Below are positions 24,227-34,089 of a stretch of DNA of 64,000 bases, piece by piece; the stretch's first letter is position 1; every line of letters starts with the position of its first letter. The notes under the pieces were generated by a model, which did not search any database, was not told the origin of the DNA, and saw nothing but the letters and a program-made list of their open reading frames with translations. The stretch is from Tenuifilum sp. 4138str. Lineage in GTDB: Bacteria; Bacteroidota; Bacteroidia; Bacteroidales; Tenuifilaceae. The DNA lies in assembly GCF_041102575.1 (NCBI RefSeq), contig NZ_JBGCUE010000001.1, forward strand, positions 248,001-312,000, in the 5' to 3' direction. Both the position numbers and the translations under genes were made by a program.

Positions 24227-25285
24227 TTAGTTTTGCTTGATGTTAATGCTAACAGGCATACCGTCTCGCACAGAGGTCAAACCCGATATTATTAAGCTAT
24301 CGCCGGCATTTAAGCCATCAATTACCTCAACCGTAGTACCCGTCCGTTCACCCAACCTTACCTGAACACGCTTAGCTTTACCCTGGGAGTATATAAAAAC
24401 ATTTTGGATATCCATGTCGGGAACAATTGCCCTAGGCGGTATAAGTATTGAACGAGGACTTTTCTCAAAAACCAGGGTTGCTCTGACGTAGGAGCCAGGT
24501 ATTATCTGATTACTCTTGTTTTCGGCAATTGCCCTAACCTTAAGCGAGCGTGTTTCAGGGTCTATTTGGGCATCGGTAGCGTAAACCTTTGCAGGGTATT
24601 GTGTTTGTCCATCACCGGCTGTAAACTTTACCTCCATGTTATTGGATACTAAACTGGCGTAACGCTCCGGTATGGCAAATTCCAACTTCAAAGGGTTATC
24701 CTGAACCAGTGTGGCAATGGTTGTGTTTACCGATACAAATGCACCCGGACTAACGTAGCGCAAGCCTATTCGTCCTTCGAAGGGAGCACGCACTTCAGCT
24801 TTTTCCAACATCGCTTTCGATTGGGCTATATCGGCCCTGATGGCTTCAAGCTTATTAAGCGATGTTTCATACTCCTGAACACTTATGGCATTTATCTCGA
24901 GCATGCGCTTTTTGCGTTGCTCATCGTCGGCGGCAAGCTTCTCCTCAATTACCCTTCGTTGGAGTAGCGCTTTAATATCGGCATCGTTAATCCGTGCAAG
25001 TAGTTGCCCTTTGCGTACCATTGCTCCCTCAGCTATGTTTAGCTCAACAATTTTTCCTGCCATTTCGGAGCGTAGCTCAACCCACTCGTTTGGGAGAATG
25101 GTGCCAGGAACCGTGATAGTCCTTTCATATTCAGAGTATCCAACTATAATTCCATCAACTACTATTGCCTGCCGGCTGCGACCATCGCTAGGCTTTTTTC
25201 CCTTATCCGATTTACTGCACGATATGCTTGCCACTGTAAGTAATACAAGCAAAAGTTGATGGTATGTAAAAATTTTTCTTCTCAT
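24227..25285 (-). CDS. RND efflux periplasmic adaptor (membrane fusion protein), lipoprotein
   Basis: 352 residues with lipobox ASISC (Cys23). Biotinyl-lipoyl halves flank an alpha-hairpin: IVELNIAEGAMVRKGQLLARI near residues 73-95 and AEVRAPFEGRIGLRYVSPGAFV near 160-180, followed by beta-barrel and membrane-proximal domains. It links the inner membrane pump to the TolC channel. First gene of the operon. The 195 nt upstream to the divergent giant gene is AT-rich without a convincing promoter element. Confidence 0.93.
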   Translation of the reverse strand: MRRKIFTYHQLLLVLLTVASISCSKSDKGKKPSDGRSRQAIVVDGIIVGYSEYERTITVPGTILPNEWVELRSEMAGKIVELNIAEGAMVRKGQLLARINDADIKALLQRRVIEEKLAADDEQRKKRMLEINAISVQEYETSLNKLEAIRADIAQSKAMLEKAEVRAPFEGRIGLRYVSPGAFVSVNTTIATLVQDNPLKLEFAIPERYASLVSNNMEVKFTAGDGQTQYPAKVYATDAQIDPETRSLKVRAIAENKSNQIIPGSYVRATLVFEKSPRSILIPPRAIVPDMDIQNVFIYSQGKAKRVQVRLGERTGTTVEVIDGLNAGDSLIISGLTSVRDGMPVSINIKQN

Positions 25286-25480
25286 TTCCGTTTATTTATT
25301 TCTGAAATTTATGACTAATTTTTATCTAAAAGGATTAACCAAAAAAATGTTTAAAAAATTTTCAACTTGACTCATATTTCACTTTTGTTTAAATTTACTT
25401 TATAAAATTGAAAAGGATTGTTAAACAGTTATTTACAATTTATCTAAATAAATAAAAAAATAACCTAAGTATCTCAGCAG

Positions 25481-28400
25481 ATGAAAAGCTTCATTAAATT
25501 AACAATCTGTGGGCTATTGGTATTAGCGAGTTATTACTCAAATTCACAGGTTGATGTAAAGATGATTCTCCGTAATCCAATTCCATCGGAGATCAGCGAA
25601 TGGGTAAATGACCCTTCCATTTTCCAGCTGGTAATAACAAACATGGGCAACGATGAGTATCCCAATTGTACCGCTGGTTTTACCTTAACCAATGAAAAAG
25701 GGAAGGTGATAGCTAGTACAAAAACAGGCAGCAGGTATTTGCCAAGGTTTACCATTTTGAAACCGCCATCGGTTTTAGTACTTAATGGGCCACAGGTACT
25801 CAACATGAATGCCATTGAGTACGATAAGAGCATTGAGCAGGTTGCTCTCAACACTAATGCTTTACCCGAAGGGAACTATCAATTATGTGTTAGTATATAC
25901 GATTACCGTGGCAACAACATTACCATTGGGGGTGAATACTGTATGAGTATTATCACACAAATTCCTGAACCTCCCACAATTATTTCACCATCGGATAATG
26001 AGATTTTATCGACCACTATTCCTATTTTCCGCTGGATGCCGGTTACAAACTATAACCCTCGGTCTGTTCAGCCTCGATATAAAATTAAAGTTTGCCCGGT
26101 ATTTAAAGGGCAAACTCCCCGAACAGCAATTGAAGTTAATCCTGTTCTTTTTGAAAAGAACGATATTGCAACAACCTTTTATCAGGCAATTCCGGGAGAT
26201 TTACCTTTTGATTTTTACCCGCAGGTAACACAGTACGCCTTGATAGTGCAGGCATTCGACACGTATGGTAAACCAATAGGAGGGAACCAGGGTAGGAGTG
26301 AGGTTGCCACTTTTAGGATAGAAAGCGATGAGCAAGGGTTTACTATTGATAACATTTATCCTATTGATGGCGATACTTTGCCTTGGGCACACCCTCAGCT
26401 TGTTGCAAACATATCTCCGTTTGGTACAAACGTTACCCAGGTTGCCCTTCAGCTAACTCTCAGGGAAGATGGTTCATCCACAACGTACTCGTACCCCAAG
26501 GTTATGTCTTATTCATCGCAACAGTTCGAAAGCCCTATTACTCCCGAATTGGCAGGAGTGGTTGTGTGTAACTATTCAGGTGGTGCTATTGCACCATTCA
26601 TGGCTGCTTTAAAGCAAGGGAAAAAATATTACTGGAAGGTTGATGCAACAATTACAACCGCCGACGGTAAAACCACAACCGTTCATTCAAGGGAAACATC
26701 TTTTACAGTAGGCTTAGGGAAGGCAAAGAACTTAAAACCAGCGGCCGATACTTTAATGGAAATTGGCAAAGGTGTAGAGCTATCTTTTGAGGTTGATAAA
26801 CCTCAGCAACTTAACTATCCAAATTACACCCTTTTTAACGTTCCATTTTTCAACGGTGCTTATGCCACAACTAGGGCTACAGCAAAAATTATGTTTGAAG
26901 TATCAAAAAAGCAATCGTTCGATTCGTTAGTTTACCAATCCAGTATTACACTTCCAACAACGGGTCACTATTCAACAGGCAGCGATTGTTCAGAATTTTA
27001 CCAAAGAGTAAACCACAGGATTAGCCAGCTATCGGATACAGGGAAGTATTACTGGCGAGTAAAGTTCCTTGACCCAATTGACGATGCTTACTATACATCA
27101 CAGCCTGAAAGTTTTAGGTTGGTTGCCGATAGCTTAACATCGTGTTTTGCTATGAATGTTGATAGGCCAACAAATAATGGAACATGGACTGAAGGCGACA
27201 AGCCAACTTTTGCAGTAAATATTAAACCTGGCATCAAAAAGAATTATGTTACAGGCGGACGGTTGAGAGTATGGAAAATGACATCAGAATCGCAAAGCAT
27301 TGCTGATGCCAAAAAGGAGAAGCCCGTTTTTGATGAAAGCTTTACAGGCAATGAGAGCAGCAAAATAGTTGAGCTTTCAACCGACTTGAACGGCTATACC
27401 CGTTGGGATTTACCTTTTGTGAATGGCGACTCAAATTCTAAGGAGTTCAAGGGTGATGATAATACTTACTACACATGGAACTTCCGGTTGAACTACAACA
27501 AAGATTCAATTAGAACCGATGGTTGCAAGTGCAAAGCCGATTCAGTAATATCGAATCAAGGCGTATTTCAGATTAAAACATCGGCAAAGGATGAGAACAC
27601 TTGCCCTGGCAATTGCTTTGCCGAAGCACCTACCAATACTACGCCTGGCACGCAAACACTTGCTAAGGATAGCACGGTTACCATTGGGAATTTCACCATG
27701 AAATTGATTAGTGTAAGCGGCACCCCCGCTTCGCTTACAGGTGAGGGTTCAATCGAAGTTCCATACCTAAGAGCTCCAATTCTAGTTGAGTTTTCAAATA
27801 TTAAAGTTAATAGCGATAATAAGGTATACCAAGGCGAGGTGTTTGCTAAAATAGATCCTGCAGCACCTTACTCAAAAGCCGATGGAAATGACTTTGAAGG
27901 AAAAGTTCTTGGTTGGAGCGATAATTTGTTGCAAAGTACTTACAACCTTTCAGCAAGCGCTGGGCGACTGGTTAGTGCCCTTGTAAATACAAACCCCGTT
28001 AGCCTTCCGCTTGGACTTGACCGCGATTTTGATGGGTACAAATCGATTGTAGCCATTATAGCAATGAAATTTACACCAACCCAGGCAGTGTTAAATGCTG
28101 CCACCTGGGTAGAACTTCCATCGTTGGGGCCTGATGTGGGTTTTGGTTTTGGTGCTAAAAACCTTTGTTTCCACAAGGATGGACTTGCCGGCATGAAACG
28201 TGCCGAGCTTTACCTTGTACGCGACTTTGGTTATCAATCGGGTGAAAGTTGGAGTTTCCTATTCAAATCGCCAACCCCTACCGATTCAGGAACCTATGCA
28301 AAATGGGACTGTAAAGGTTTACATCACATTGAGGTAAAGGCAGAGGTTGAGTTCCCCAAAACCTGGTTAAAGATGGCCAACACCGACGACTCGTTGCGAA

Positions 28401-31400
28401 ACGTAAAAGCTTACTTTGCCGGGAGGGCAGAAAAGAACGGAAATTCATGGGGGTGGATACTAAACGCGAATATGGATGAGTGCGAGTTTACTCAACTACC
28501 CGGATTTAAGATGAAGGTAAATAGCATGGTGTTCGATTATACAACCATCCGAAATCCTGAAAGCATTTCATTCCCTACAGGCTATACGGGCGATAAGACA
28601 AATACTTGGAAAGGTTTTTACATTAAGAATGCCGAGGTTACACTTCCCGATAATTTAAAAACATTTGACGATGCAAATCCTAAAATACAGGTTTCAAACC
28701 TGATTATCGACCGTAATGGTGTTACAGGCAAGCTATATGCTGAGAATCTTTTCCAGGAATTTGATGGTGACTTTGGGGGGTGGGGAGGAAGTATTGATAC
28801 TCTCAAGGCGGAGATGATTAATAACACTCCTATAAATTGGCGAATGAGGGGTAGGATTAAAACCTCGTTTACCGACACCCTGTTTGTTTACAATGGACTC
28901 TACAACCGTAGCGTGAACCAGGACAATAACACCATTAGTAAAGACTATAATCTCGAGTTAGTTGTAAACACTGAACATGGTTATGAGCGGGAAATACCCA
29001 TATCATGGCTTCCGACCAAAATGAAAATTGAACCAGCAACTTCAATCAAGGTAACCTACGATAAAAAAGATGTTAAAGCCGAGGCCAATATCAATGCGAC
29101 TTTATCGTTTGAGGGTTCTAATGATATTTTGTCGAAATTAGATTTTAAGGGTATAAAGGTTGAGGGGCTTAAGTTTAAAACAACTGAACCATACGTTGAG
29201 AATGGTAATTGGGATTTTGCAAGCCCACAGCACTCCTTGGCCGGATTCCCAGTTAATATTGATGGCGTAAGTTCAGTAACTCGTTTTAGCGATGGTGCTT
29301 TTGGACCAGGAATTCGTTTCATCCTGAATATTGGTTTACAACCAGGAAGTAATGCGGTGAATGGCACTACAACTTTAACTTTGTGGAGTAAGTTGCTAAA
29401 TGAACAAGGGCGGCAGCGCTTTGTTTTTGATGGGGTTGAACTCGATTCAATTGGCGTAAACGCCGATTTGGGTGCTGTTAAAGTGCGTGGGGGTTTGAAC
29501 CTTTTCCAATCCGATGCCACCTATGGCGATGGTTACCGAGGGGTTGTAACAGCAAGCTTTATCGATAAAATAACGGCCTCGGCAACTGCCCAGTTTGGAA
29601 TGGTTAACAATTTTAGATACTGGTATATCGATGCCAAAACCATATTGCCTACAGGACTGCCAGTATTTTCAAATTTTGCTGTATATGGTTTTGGCGGAGG
29701 AGCTTGGTATAAGATGCGCCGTTCCGGCACAACAAACCTGGCCGAACAGGCTGCTGCACCCGATAGCAGTAAAAATCCTTTAAAAACCAACTCAGGATTC
29801 ACCTATGTTCCTGATAACTCAGCTTCGTTAGGGTTATCGGCGCAGGTTGTAATGGGAACACACCCCTCAGCCGAAACCTTTAACGGCGATTTTACCTTGC
29901 AGGCACAGTTCCAGAGCGGCGGTGGTTTGGGTACTGTTTCCCTGCTTGGGAATGGATACATGCTTTGCAGTATCAATGAGAGGAACAAAGCCAAAATTCT
30001 TGCCGATGCCGATATCACCTATAGCGTTCCTGAACAAACCCTTCATGGTGTTTTTAACGCAAATGTAAATTACCAACCCCTTACGGGGTCAGGGCAAATG
30101 GTTATGCACTTTGCACCCGATTTATGGTATGTTAAGTTCGGAGAACCCAATAATCGTATGCGATTAACCTTTGCCGACTGGCTTAGGAGCGATGCTTACC
30201 TAATGGTGGGTCAGCAACTACCGCCACCACCCGCATTACCAGTTGAAATACAGCAAGCATTTCCGGGTTATTCTCAAAGTCGGAGCCCCATGATTGAAAC
30301 GGGGAATGGTATTGCATTAGGTGCAAGCACTGGGTTTAGCACAGGGCGTCAGCAGTATATGATTTTTTACGGCGATGTGGCTGCCCAGGCCGGATACGAT
30401 ATGGCAATGCTTAAGTATAATGGCATTTCATGCGATGGCCGAAGTGGTGAACTGGGTATTAACGGTTGGTATGCAACTGGTCAGGTTTATGCCTACCTTA
30501 ACGCTTCAATAGGCATGCACGTTGATGTATGGTTTACCAGTGGCGATTATGAAATCCTAAGTTTGAACTCTGCAGCCATGCTCGAGGCTGGATTGCCAAA
30601 CCCAACCTGGATGAAAGGGGCTATTGGTGGAAATTACAGCATTCTTGGTGGTGCCGTTAAGGGTTATTGCAATTACCGTTTTAGTATGGGCGATGAATGC
30701 CAAATGCTAGGCGATAATCCCTTGACTCGTATCGATCTGATTTCGGATATAAGTCCAGTAAGCGGACAAAATGGTGTGGATGTTTCAACTGAAGCCCAGT
30801 TGGCTTTGAACTTCAAGCTAAATGAACCTTTCCAGGTTAAGGAGATGACCAATAATGGTCAAACCCGCATACGAACCTTTAGAGTTAAACTGGACAGGTT
30901 TAAAATTGCTAAAGCTACCAGTAACGACTCTATACCTGGAAGGTTAAGCATTGATTCCGAAGGATTTTCTGCATACTACAAACCATTCGAAATGCTTGAA
31001 GGACATACCAGTTTTAAGGTGATGGCCTCAGTTTACGGCGAAGAACTTGTTAATGGAGCATGGCGCCCAGCTACAAACCAAAACGGACAGGTAATAAAAC
31101 AGCAGGTTGTAACAACCTTCAAAACAGGCTCTAGACCCGACCGAATTACTGAGCAAAATGTTGCCTACAGCTACCCGGTTATGGGGCACCAATATTTCTT
31201 ACAGGACGAATGCCGAGCCGGGAGGGTTCAGCTAAAATCGGGACAAAGCTACTTGTTCCAACCCCGTGAGGGTTACGATGTGCAATTCATTGCACGTTTT
31301 ATGCCTACCGATATTGCTTTAACACCAGTTGATGTGCCGCTTACTTATAACGCTTCAACCAACACTTTGCTCTTTGATATTCCTAATCTGATCAACAGTA

Positions 31401-32416
31401 AATCATACTACATTCAGTTTATTAGGAAGGAGATTCCAAACGATCCAAACCTGGCTCGGATGCTTGAGTTAGGTCAGCAATTTATAAATAGCGGTGGAAT
31501 AAACTCGACTTTATCAGTAAGCGAAACAAGCATCTATAACAGAGGTGGATCCCAGGTAAATCTGGTTAGGAGAACTATTAATCAAAATTCAAATCTTACA
31601 TCGGGTGAGAGGTTGCTTTATGCAGTATGGTTCTCTACTAGCAGGTTTAATACGCTGAGCCAAAAGTTGGCGACATTTAATCATGTTTCAACATCGGCTG
31701 AGGTAAATGGTAATTTTGAACGGCTTACCGCAAATTACCATGGGAGTGAGTGTTTCGATAAGTTTGATTTTACTCCAATTACCTGGGTTTCTTCAGGAAC
31801 TGTTAATAGATTTGGCCCGCTTGTTAGGATTAACGCATCGGAGCGCAATTCCCAATGGCATAACCAGTTTGCCAACCCATTGGTTTACGATGAAATTGAA
31901 TGGATGAAAAGCAATGGATACTGGAGTGGCCCGATTAGATATAACCAGTATTTGAGCGATCCTTCTTTAAATTTTGTTGACATCGATTTTAATACAGGCA
32001 TGCCAGTTTCAGTGAATTCACTTGGTCAACCATTTGGAATTGGAGGAAGTGGTGGCGCTGGACAATCAGCTACTGGTGCGGCTGCTGTTGTTCAAAGCGG
32101 GTTTTTTACCTCGTCGCAACCGCAAAATTTAAATTTGTTCCAGTCGTCTTCAACTCCTTACCTCAAGCTAACCTATAACCATGGCATTATTGTCCCTGCC
32201 GATTTTATGAGCCTCAGGAATCGGGCGATGGCAACACTATCGAATCCCCTTGTTACCCTTAATGCAGCAAAACGAAGTAGATTAAATTCCATAGTAAATA
32301 GGAATTACCAGCGAATGTTCAGGGGAACCTACCCAATTAATTTCTATTACGATTACTTTGGTTGTAGGGTTATTGACACTGAGCCTGTTAACATCAGTAA
32401 ACCATTTATTTACTAA
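25481..32416 (+). CDS. Giant secreted TANFOR-like surface protein (2311 residues)
   Basis: An uninterrupted 2311-codon frame. A signal peptide ends near residue 22 (SYYSNSQ). Residues about 23-165 resemble the N-terminal TANFOR domain of Bacteroidota: VKMILRNPIPSEISEW, an ITNMGND beta-sandwich, then LPEGNYQLCVSIYD and a Cys-containing closing strand. Residues about 165-560 hold beta-sandwich repeats opened by PPTIISPSDNEIL...IFRWMPV and IYPIDGDTLPWAHPQL. A Cys-rich linker (GCKC, CPGNC) lies near 680-715. Residues about 720-1750 are repetitive beta structure without a family I know. No type IX sorting domain was recognised at the end (NISKPFIY). Co-directional with a beta-barrel and an FN3 protein, gaps of 11 and 12 nt. 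Likely cell-surface or secreted; function unknown. Confidence 0.8.
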   Translation: MKSFIKLTICGLLVLASYYSNSQVDVKMILRNPIPSEISEWVNDPSIFQLVITNMGNDEYPNCTAGFTLTNEKGKVIASTKTGSRYLPRFTILKPPSVLVLNGPQVLNMNAIEYDKSIEQVALNTNALPEGNYQLCVSIYDYRGNNITIGGEYCMSIITQIPEPPTIISPSDNEILSTTIPIFRWMPVTNYNPRSVQPRYKIKVCPVFKGQTPRTAIEVNPVLFEKNDIATTFYQAIPGDLPFDFYPQVTQYALIVQAFDTYGKPIGGNQGRSEVATFRIESDEQGFTIDNIYPIDGDTLPWAHPQLVANISPFGTNVTQVALQLTLREDGSSTTYSYPKVMSYSSQQFESPITPELAGVVVCNYSGGAIAPFMAALKQGKKYYWKVDATITTADGKTTTVHSRETSFTVGLGKAKNLKPAADTLMEIGKGVELSFEVDKPQQLNYPNYTLFNVPFFNGAYATTRATAKIMFEVSKKQSFDSLVYQSSITLPTTGHYSTGSDCSEFYQRVNHRISQLSDTGKYYWRVKFLDPIDDAYYTSQPESFRLVADSLTSCFAMNVDRPTNNGTWTEGDKPTFAVNIKPGIKKNYVTGGRLRVWKMTSESQSIADAKKEKPVFDESFTGNESSKIVELSTDLNGYTRWDLPFVNGDSNSKEFKGDDNTYYTWNFRLNYNKDSIRTDGCKCKADSVISNQGVFQIKTSAKDENTCPGNCFAEAPTNTTPGTQTLAKDSTVTIGNFTMKLISVSGTPASLTGEGSIEVPYLRAPILVEFSNIKVNSDNKVYQGEVFAKIDPAAPYSKADGNDFEGKVLGWSDNLLQSTYNLSASAGRLVSALVNTNPVSLPLGLDRDFDGYKSIVAIIAMKFTPTQAVLNAATWVELPSLGPDVGFGFGAKNLCFHKDGLAGMKRAELYLVRDFGYQSGESWSFLFKSPTPTDSGTYAKWDCKGLHHIEVKAEVEFPKTWLKMANTDDSLRNVKAYFAGRAEKNGNSWGWILNANMDECEFTQLPGFKMKVNSMVFDYTTIRNPESISFPTGYTGDKTNTWKGFYIKNAEVTLPDNLKTFDDANPKIQVSNLIIDRNGVTGKLYAENLFQEFDGDFGGWGGSIDTLKAEMINNTPINWRMRGRIKTSFTDTLFVYNGLYNRSVNQDNNTISKDYNLELVVNTEHGYEREIPISWLPTKMKIEPATSIKVTYDKKDVKAEANINATLSFEGSNDILSKLDFKGIKVEGLKFKTTEPYVENGNWDFASPQHSLAGFPVNIDGVSSVTRFSDGAFGPGIRFILNIGLQPGSNAVNGTTTLTLWSKLLNEQGRQRFVFDGVELDSIGVNADLGAVKVRGGLNLFQSDATYGDGYRGVVTASFIDKITASATAQFGMVNNFRYWYIDAKTILPTGLPVFSNFAVYGFGGGAWYKMRRSGTTNLAEQAAAPDSSKNPLKTNSGFTYVPDNSASLGLSAQVVMGTHPSAETFNGDFTLQAQFQSGGGLGTVSLLGNGYMLCSINERNKAKILADADITYSVPEQTLHGVFNANVNYQPLTGSGQMVMHFAPDLWYVKFGEPNNRMRLTFADWLRSDAYLMVGQQLPPPPALPVEIQQAFPGYSQSRSPMIETGNGIALGASTGFSTGRQQYMIFYGDVAAQAGYDMAMLKYNGISCDGRSGELGINGWYATGQVYAYLNASIGMHVDVWFTSGDYEILSLNSAAMLEAGLPNPTWMKGAIGGNYSILGGAVKGYCNYRFSMGDECQMLGDNPLTRIDLISDISPVSGQNGVDVSTEAQLALNFKLNEPFQVKEMTNNGQTRIRTFRVKLDRFKIAKATSNDSIPGRLSIDSEGFSAYYKPFEMLEGHTSFKVMASVYGEELVNGAWRPATNQNGQVIKQQVVTTFKTGSRPDRITEQNVAYSYPVMGHQYFLQDECRAGRVQLKSGQSYLFQPREGYDVQFIARFMPTDIALTPVDVPLTYNASTNTLLFDIPNLINSKSYYIQFIRKEIPNDPNLARMLELGQQFINSGGINSTLSVSETSIYNRGGSQVNLVRRTINQNSNLTSGERLLYAVWFSTSRFNTLSQKLATFNHVSTSAEVNGNFERLTANYHGSECFDKFDFTPITWVSSGTVNRFGPLVRINASERNSQWHNQFANPLVYDEIEWMKSNGYWSGPIRYNQYLSDPSLNFVDIDFNTGMPVSVNSLGQPFGIGGSGGAGQSATGAAAVVQSGFFTSSQPQNLNLFQSSSTPYLKLTYNHGIIVPADFMSLRNRAMATLSNPLVTLNAAKRSRLNSIVNRNYQRMFRGTYPINFYYDYFGCRVIDTEPVNISKPFIY

Positions 32417-32427
32417 AAAGCAAATAC

Positions 32428-34077
32428 TTGAATATGATGAAAAGGTATCTGCAAATTAGTATAACAGCCTGTTTGGTTACTTGTTTTATGGAATCTCAGG
32501 CTCAGGATGAAACAAAGAAGTCGAGAGTAGATGTTAAAGCATCTGCAACTCTAACCAGCAACTTCTACTCCTCTAGCGGAATTGATCCCCGCCAGCCAGG
32601 AAATATGCAGTACGGTATTGTTCGGGCTAGCGTTATGCTTTGGGATATGGTAGAGCTCCCCTTTGAGCTTTACTTTACTACCGGTCAAACCCGATTTCAG
32701 CAACCATTTAATCAGTTTGGTGTAAGCCCAAAGATATCGAACTGGCTTACGTTGCATGCAGGCTATTTTTCAACCCGTTTCTCCGATCTTACCTTTGGCG
32801 ATTTACGTTTGCTGGGTGGTGGTTTTGAGTTAACGCCAGGTAGTTTCAGGTTTAAGGCAGTTTATGGTCGAAGCCGACAGGCTATTGAGCCCGATAAGGT
32901 AAGCTTTGCACCGGGAGTGTATAGCCAAAACGCTTATGCAGTATCGTTAGGGTATGGAAATCTTTCCAAATCATACTTTAATATTAACCTATTCCACGCA
33001 AAAGACGATTCGACATCGGTAAAAAGCGATTCAGTCAGAGTTATGCCTGCTGAAAATCTTGTTACATCGGTTGATTTTGGCATACGTTTCGGTGAATATG
33101 TCACGCTTAGAGGGGAAGGAGCCTTATCGGCTTACTCATCAAACCTTAATTCTGAAAAACTCGATAATGTTAAAGTTGATGTTCCTGAGTTCCTTTTTAC
33201 TCCCAATGCCTCATCTCGTATCGATGGTGCTGGTATGTTAAGCCTCGATATCAATCCTTCAGCATATTGGTCTGTATCGTTAGGTGCCCGATGGGTTGGC
33301 CCGGGGTTTAATACCCTTGGGTATGCTCTAATGCCAAACGATTTGTTGGAGTATTCCCTTTCGCCAAGGTTGCGTCTATTTGGAAATAAATTGATCTTGC
33401 GCTCACGCATTGGGTTGCGCTACAATAACCTACGCGATAATCGCATGGCCACCACAAGCAGGTTTACCGGAATGCTAAGTGCTACATATCAGATTACCCG
33501 CATGTTTGGTATTGACGGAAACTACAGTAAGAACCAAATAGAGTCAGGGCATAAGATTGATACCCTACGCATATCAAATGTGTTTGACTCATTCACGCTT
33601 ACTCCTCGATTATCGTTCCAGGCATTAGGGGGTAATAATAACGTTATGCTTACCTTCAGCTATCAGAATTCTTCCGATAAAAACGCATACACACAAAATC
33701 TCAATAATGTGAAAACAAGTGGGGTAAATGTGATTCACATTCTGACCTTCCCAAGTTCATTATCGTTAAGTACCACATTACTCTACAATAAAACCGCGAT
33801 GGATTTATACACCTCCACAATAACGCATTTGAGCGAAACGGTTGGTAAGCGTTTCTTCAAGGATAGGTTAAATACTTCAGCAAGTATAGGAGTAAACTGG
33901 GTTGAGGTAACCAATAAAAGCACACAATTGGTATTCAGGGTGAATGCTACTTATAGCTTAAAAAAATATGGTAGTTTAAGTTTTTTTATAACCAACAACA
34001 GCTATCGGGGTTATGGCGTAATATCGCAAAACTACAGCGAGATATATGGCAACTTACAGTATAATATCAACTTTTAA
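32428..34077 (+). CDS. Outer membrane beta-barrel protein of the TANFOR operon
   Basis: 549 residues, signal peptide ending near MESQAQD (start could be the first, third or fourth codon). The mature part alternates aromatic/hydrophobic and polar residues in strands of 9-12 with Gly-Asn turns and ends in Phe (NLQYNINF), the pattern of an outer-membrane barrel. No plug domain or TonB box, so it is not a TonB-dependent receptor. No family recognised. Located 11 nt after the giant protein gene and 12 nt before the FN3 gene; it may anchor or export its neighbours. Confidence 0.75.
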   Translation: MNMMKRYLQISITACLVTCFMESQAQDETKKSRVDVKASATLTSNFYSSSGIDPRQPGNMQYGIVRASVMLWDMVELPFELYFTTGQTRFQQPFNQFGVSPKISNWLTLHAGYFSTRFSDLTFGDLRLLGGGFELTPGSFRFKAVYGRSRQAIEPDKVSFAPGVYSQNAYAVSLGYGNLSKSYFNINLFHAKDDSTSVKSDSVRVMPAENLVTSVDFGIRFGEYVTLRGEGALSAYSSNLNSEKLDNVKVDVPEFLFTPNASSRIDGAGMLSLDINPSAYWSVSLGARWVGPGFNTLGYALMPNDLLEYSLSPRLRLFGNKLILRSRIGLRYNNLRDNRMATTSRFTGMLSATYQITRMFGIDGNYSKNQIESGHKIDTLRISNVFDSFTLTPRLSFQALGGNNNVMLTFSYQNSSDKNAYTQNLNNVKTSGVNVIHILTFPSSLSLSTTLLYNKTAMDLYTSTITHLSETVGKRFFKDRLNTSASIGVNWVEVTNKSTQLVFRVNATYSLKKYGSLSFFITNNSYRGYGVISQNYSEIYGNLQYNINF

Positions 34078-34089
34078 AAATCACTAGCA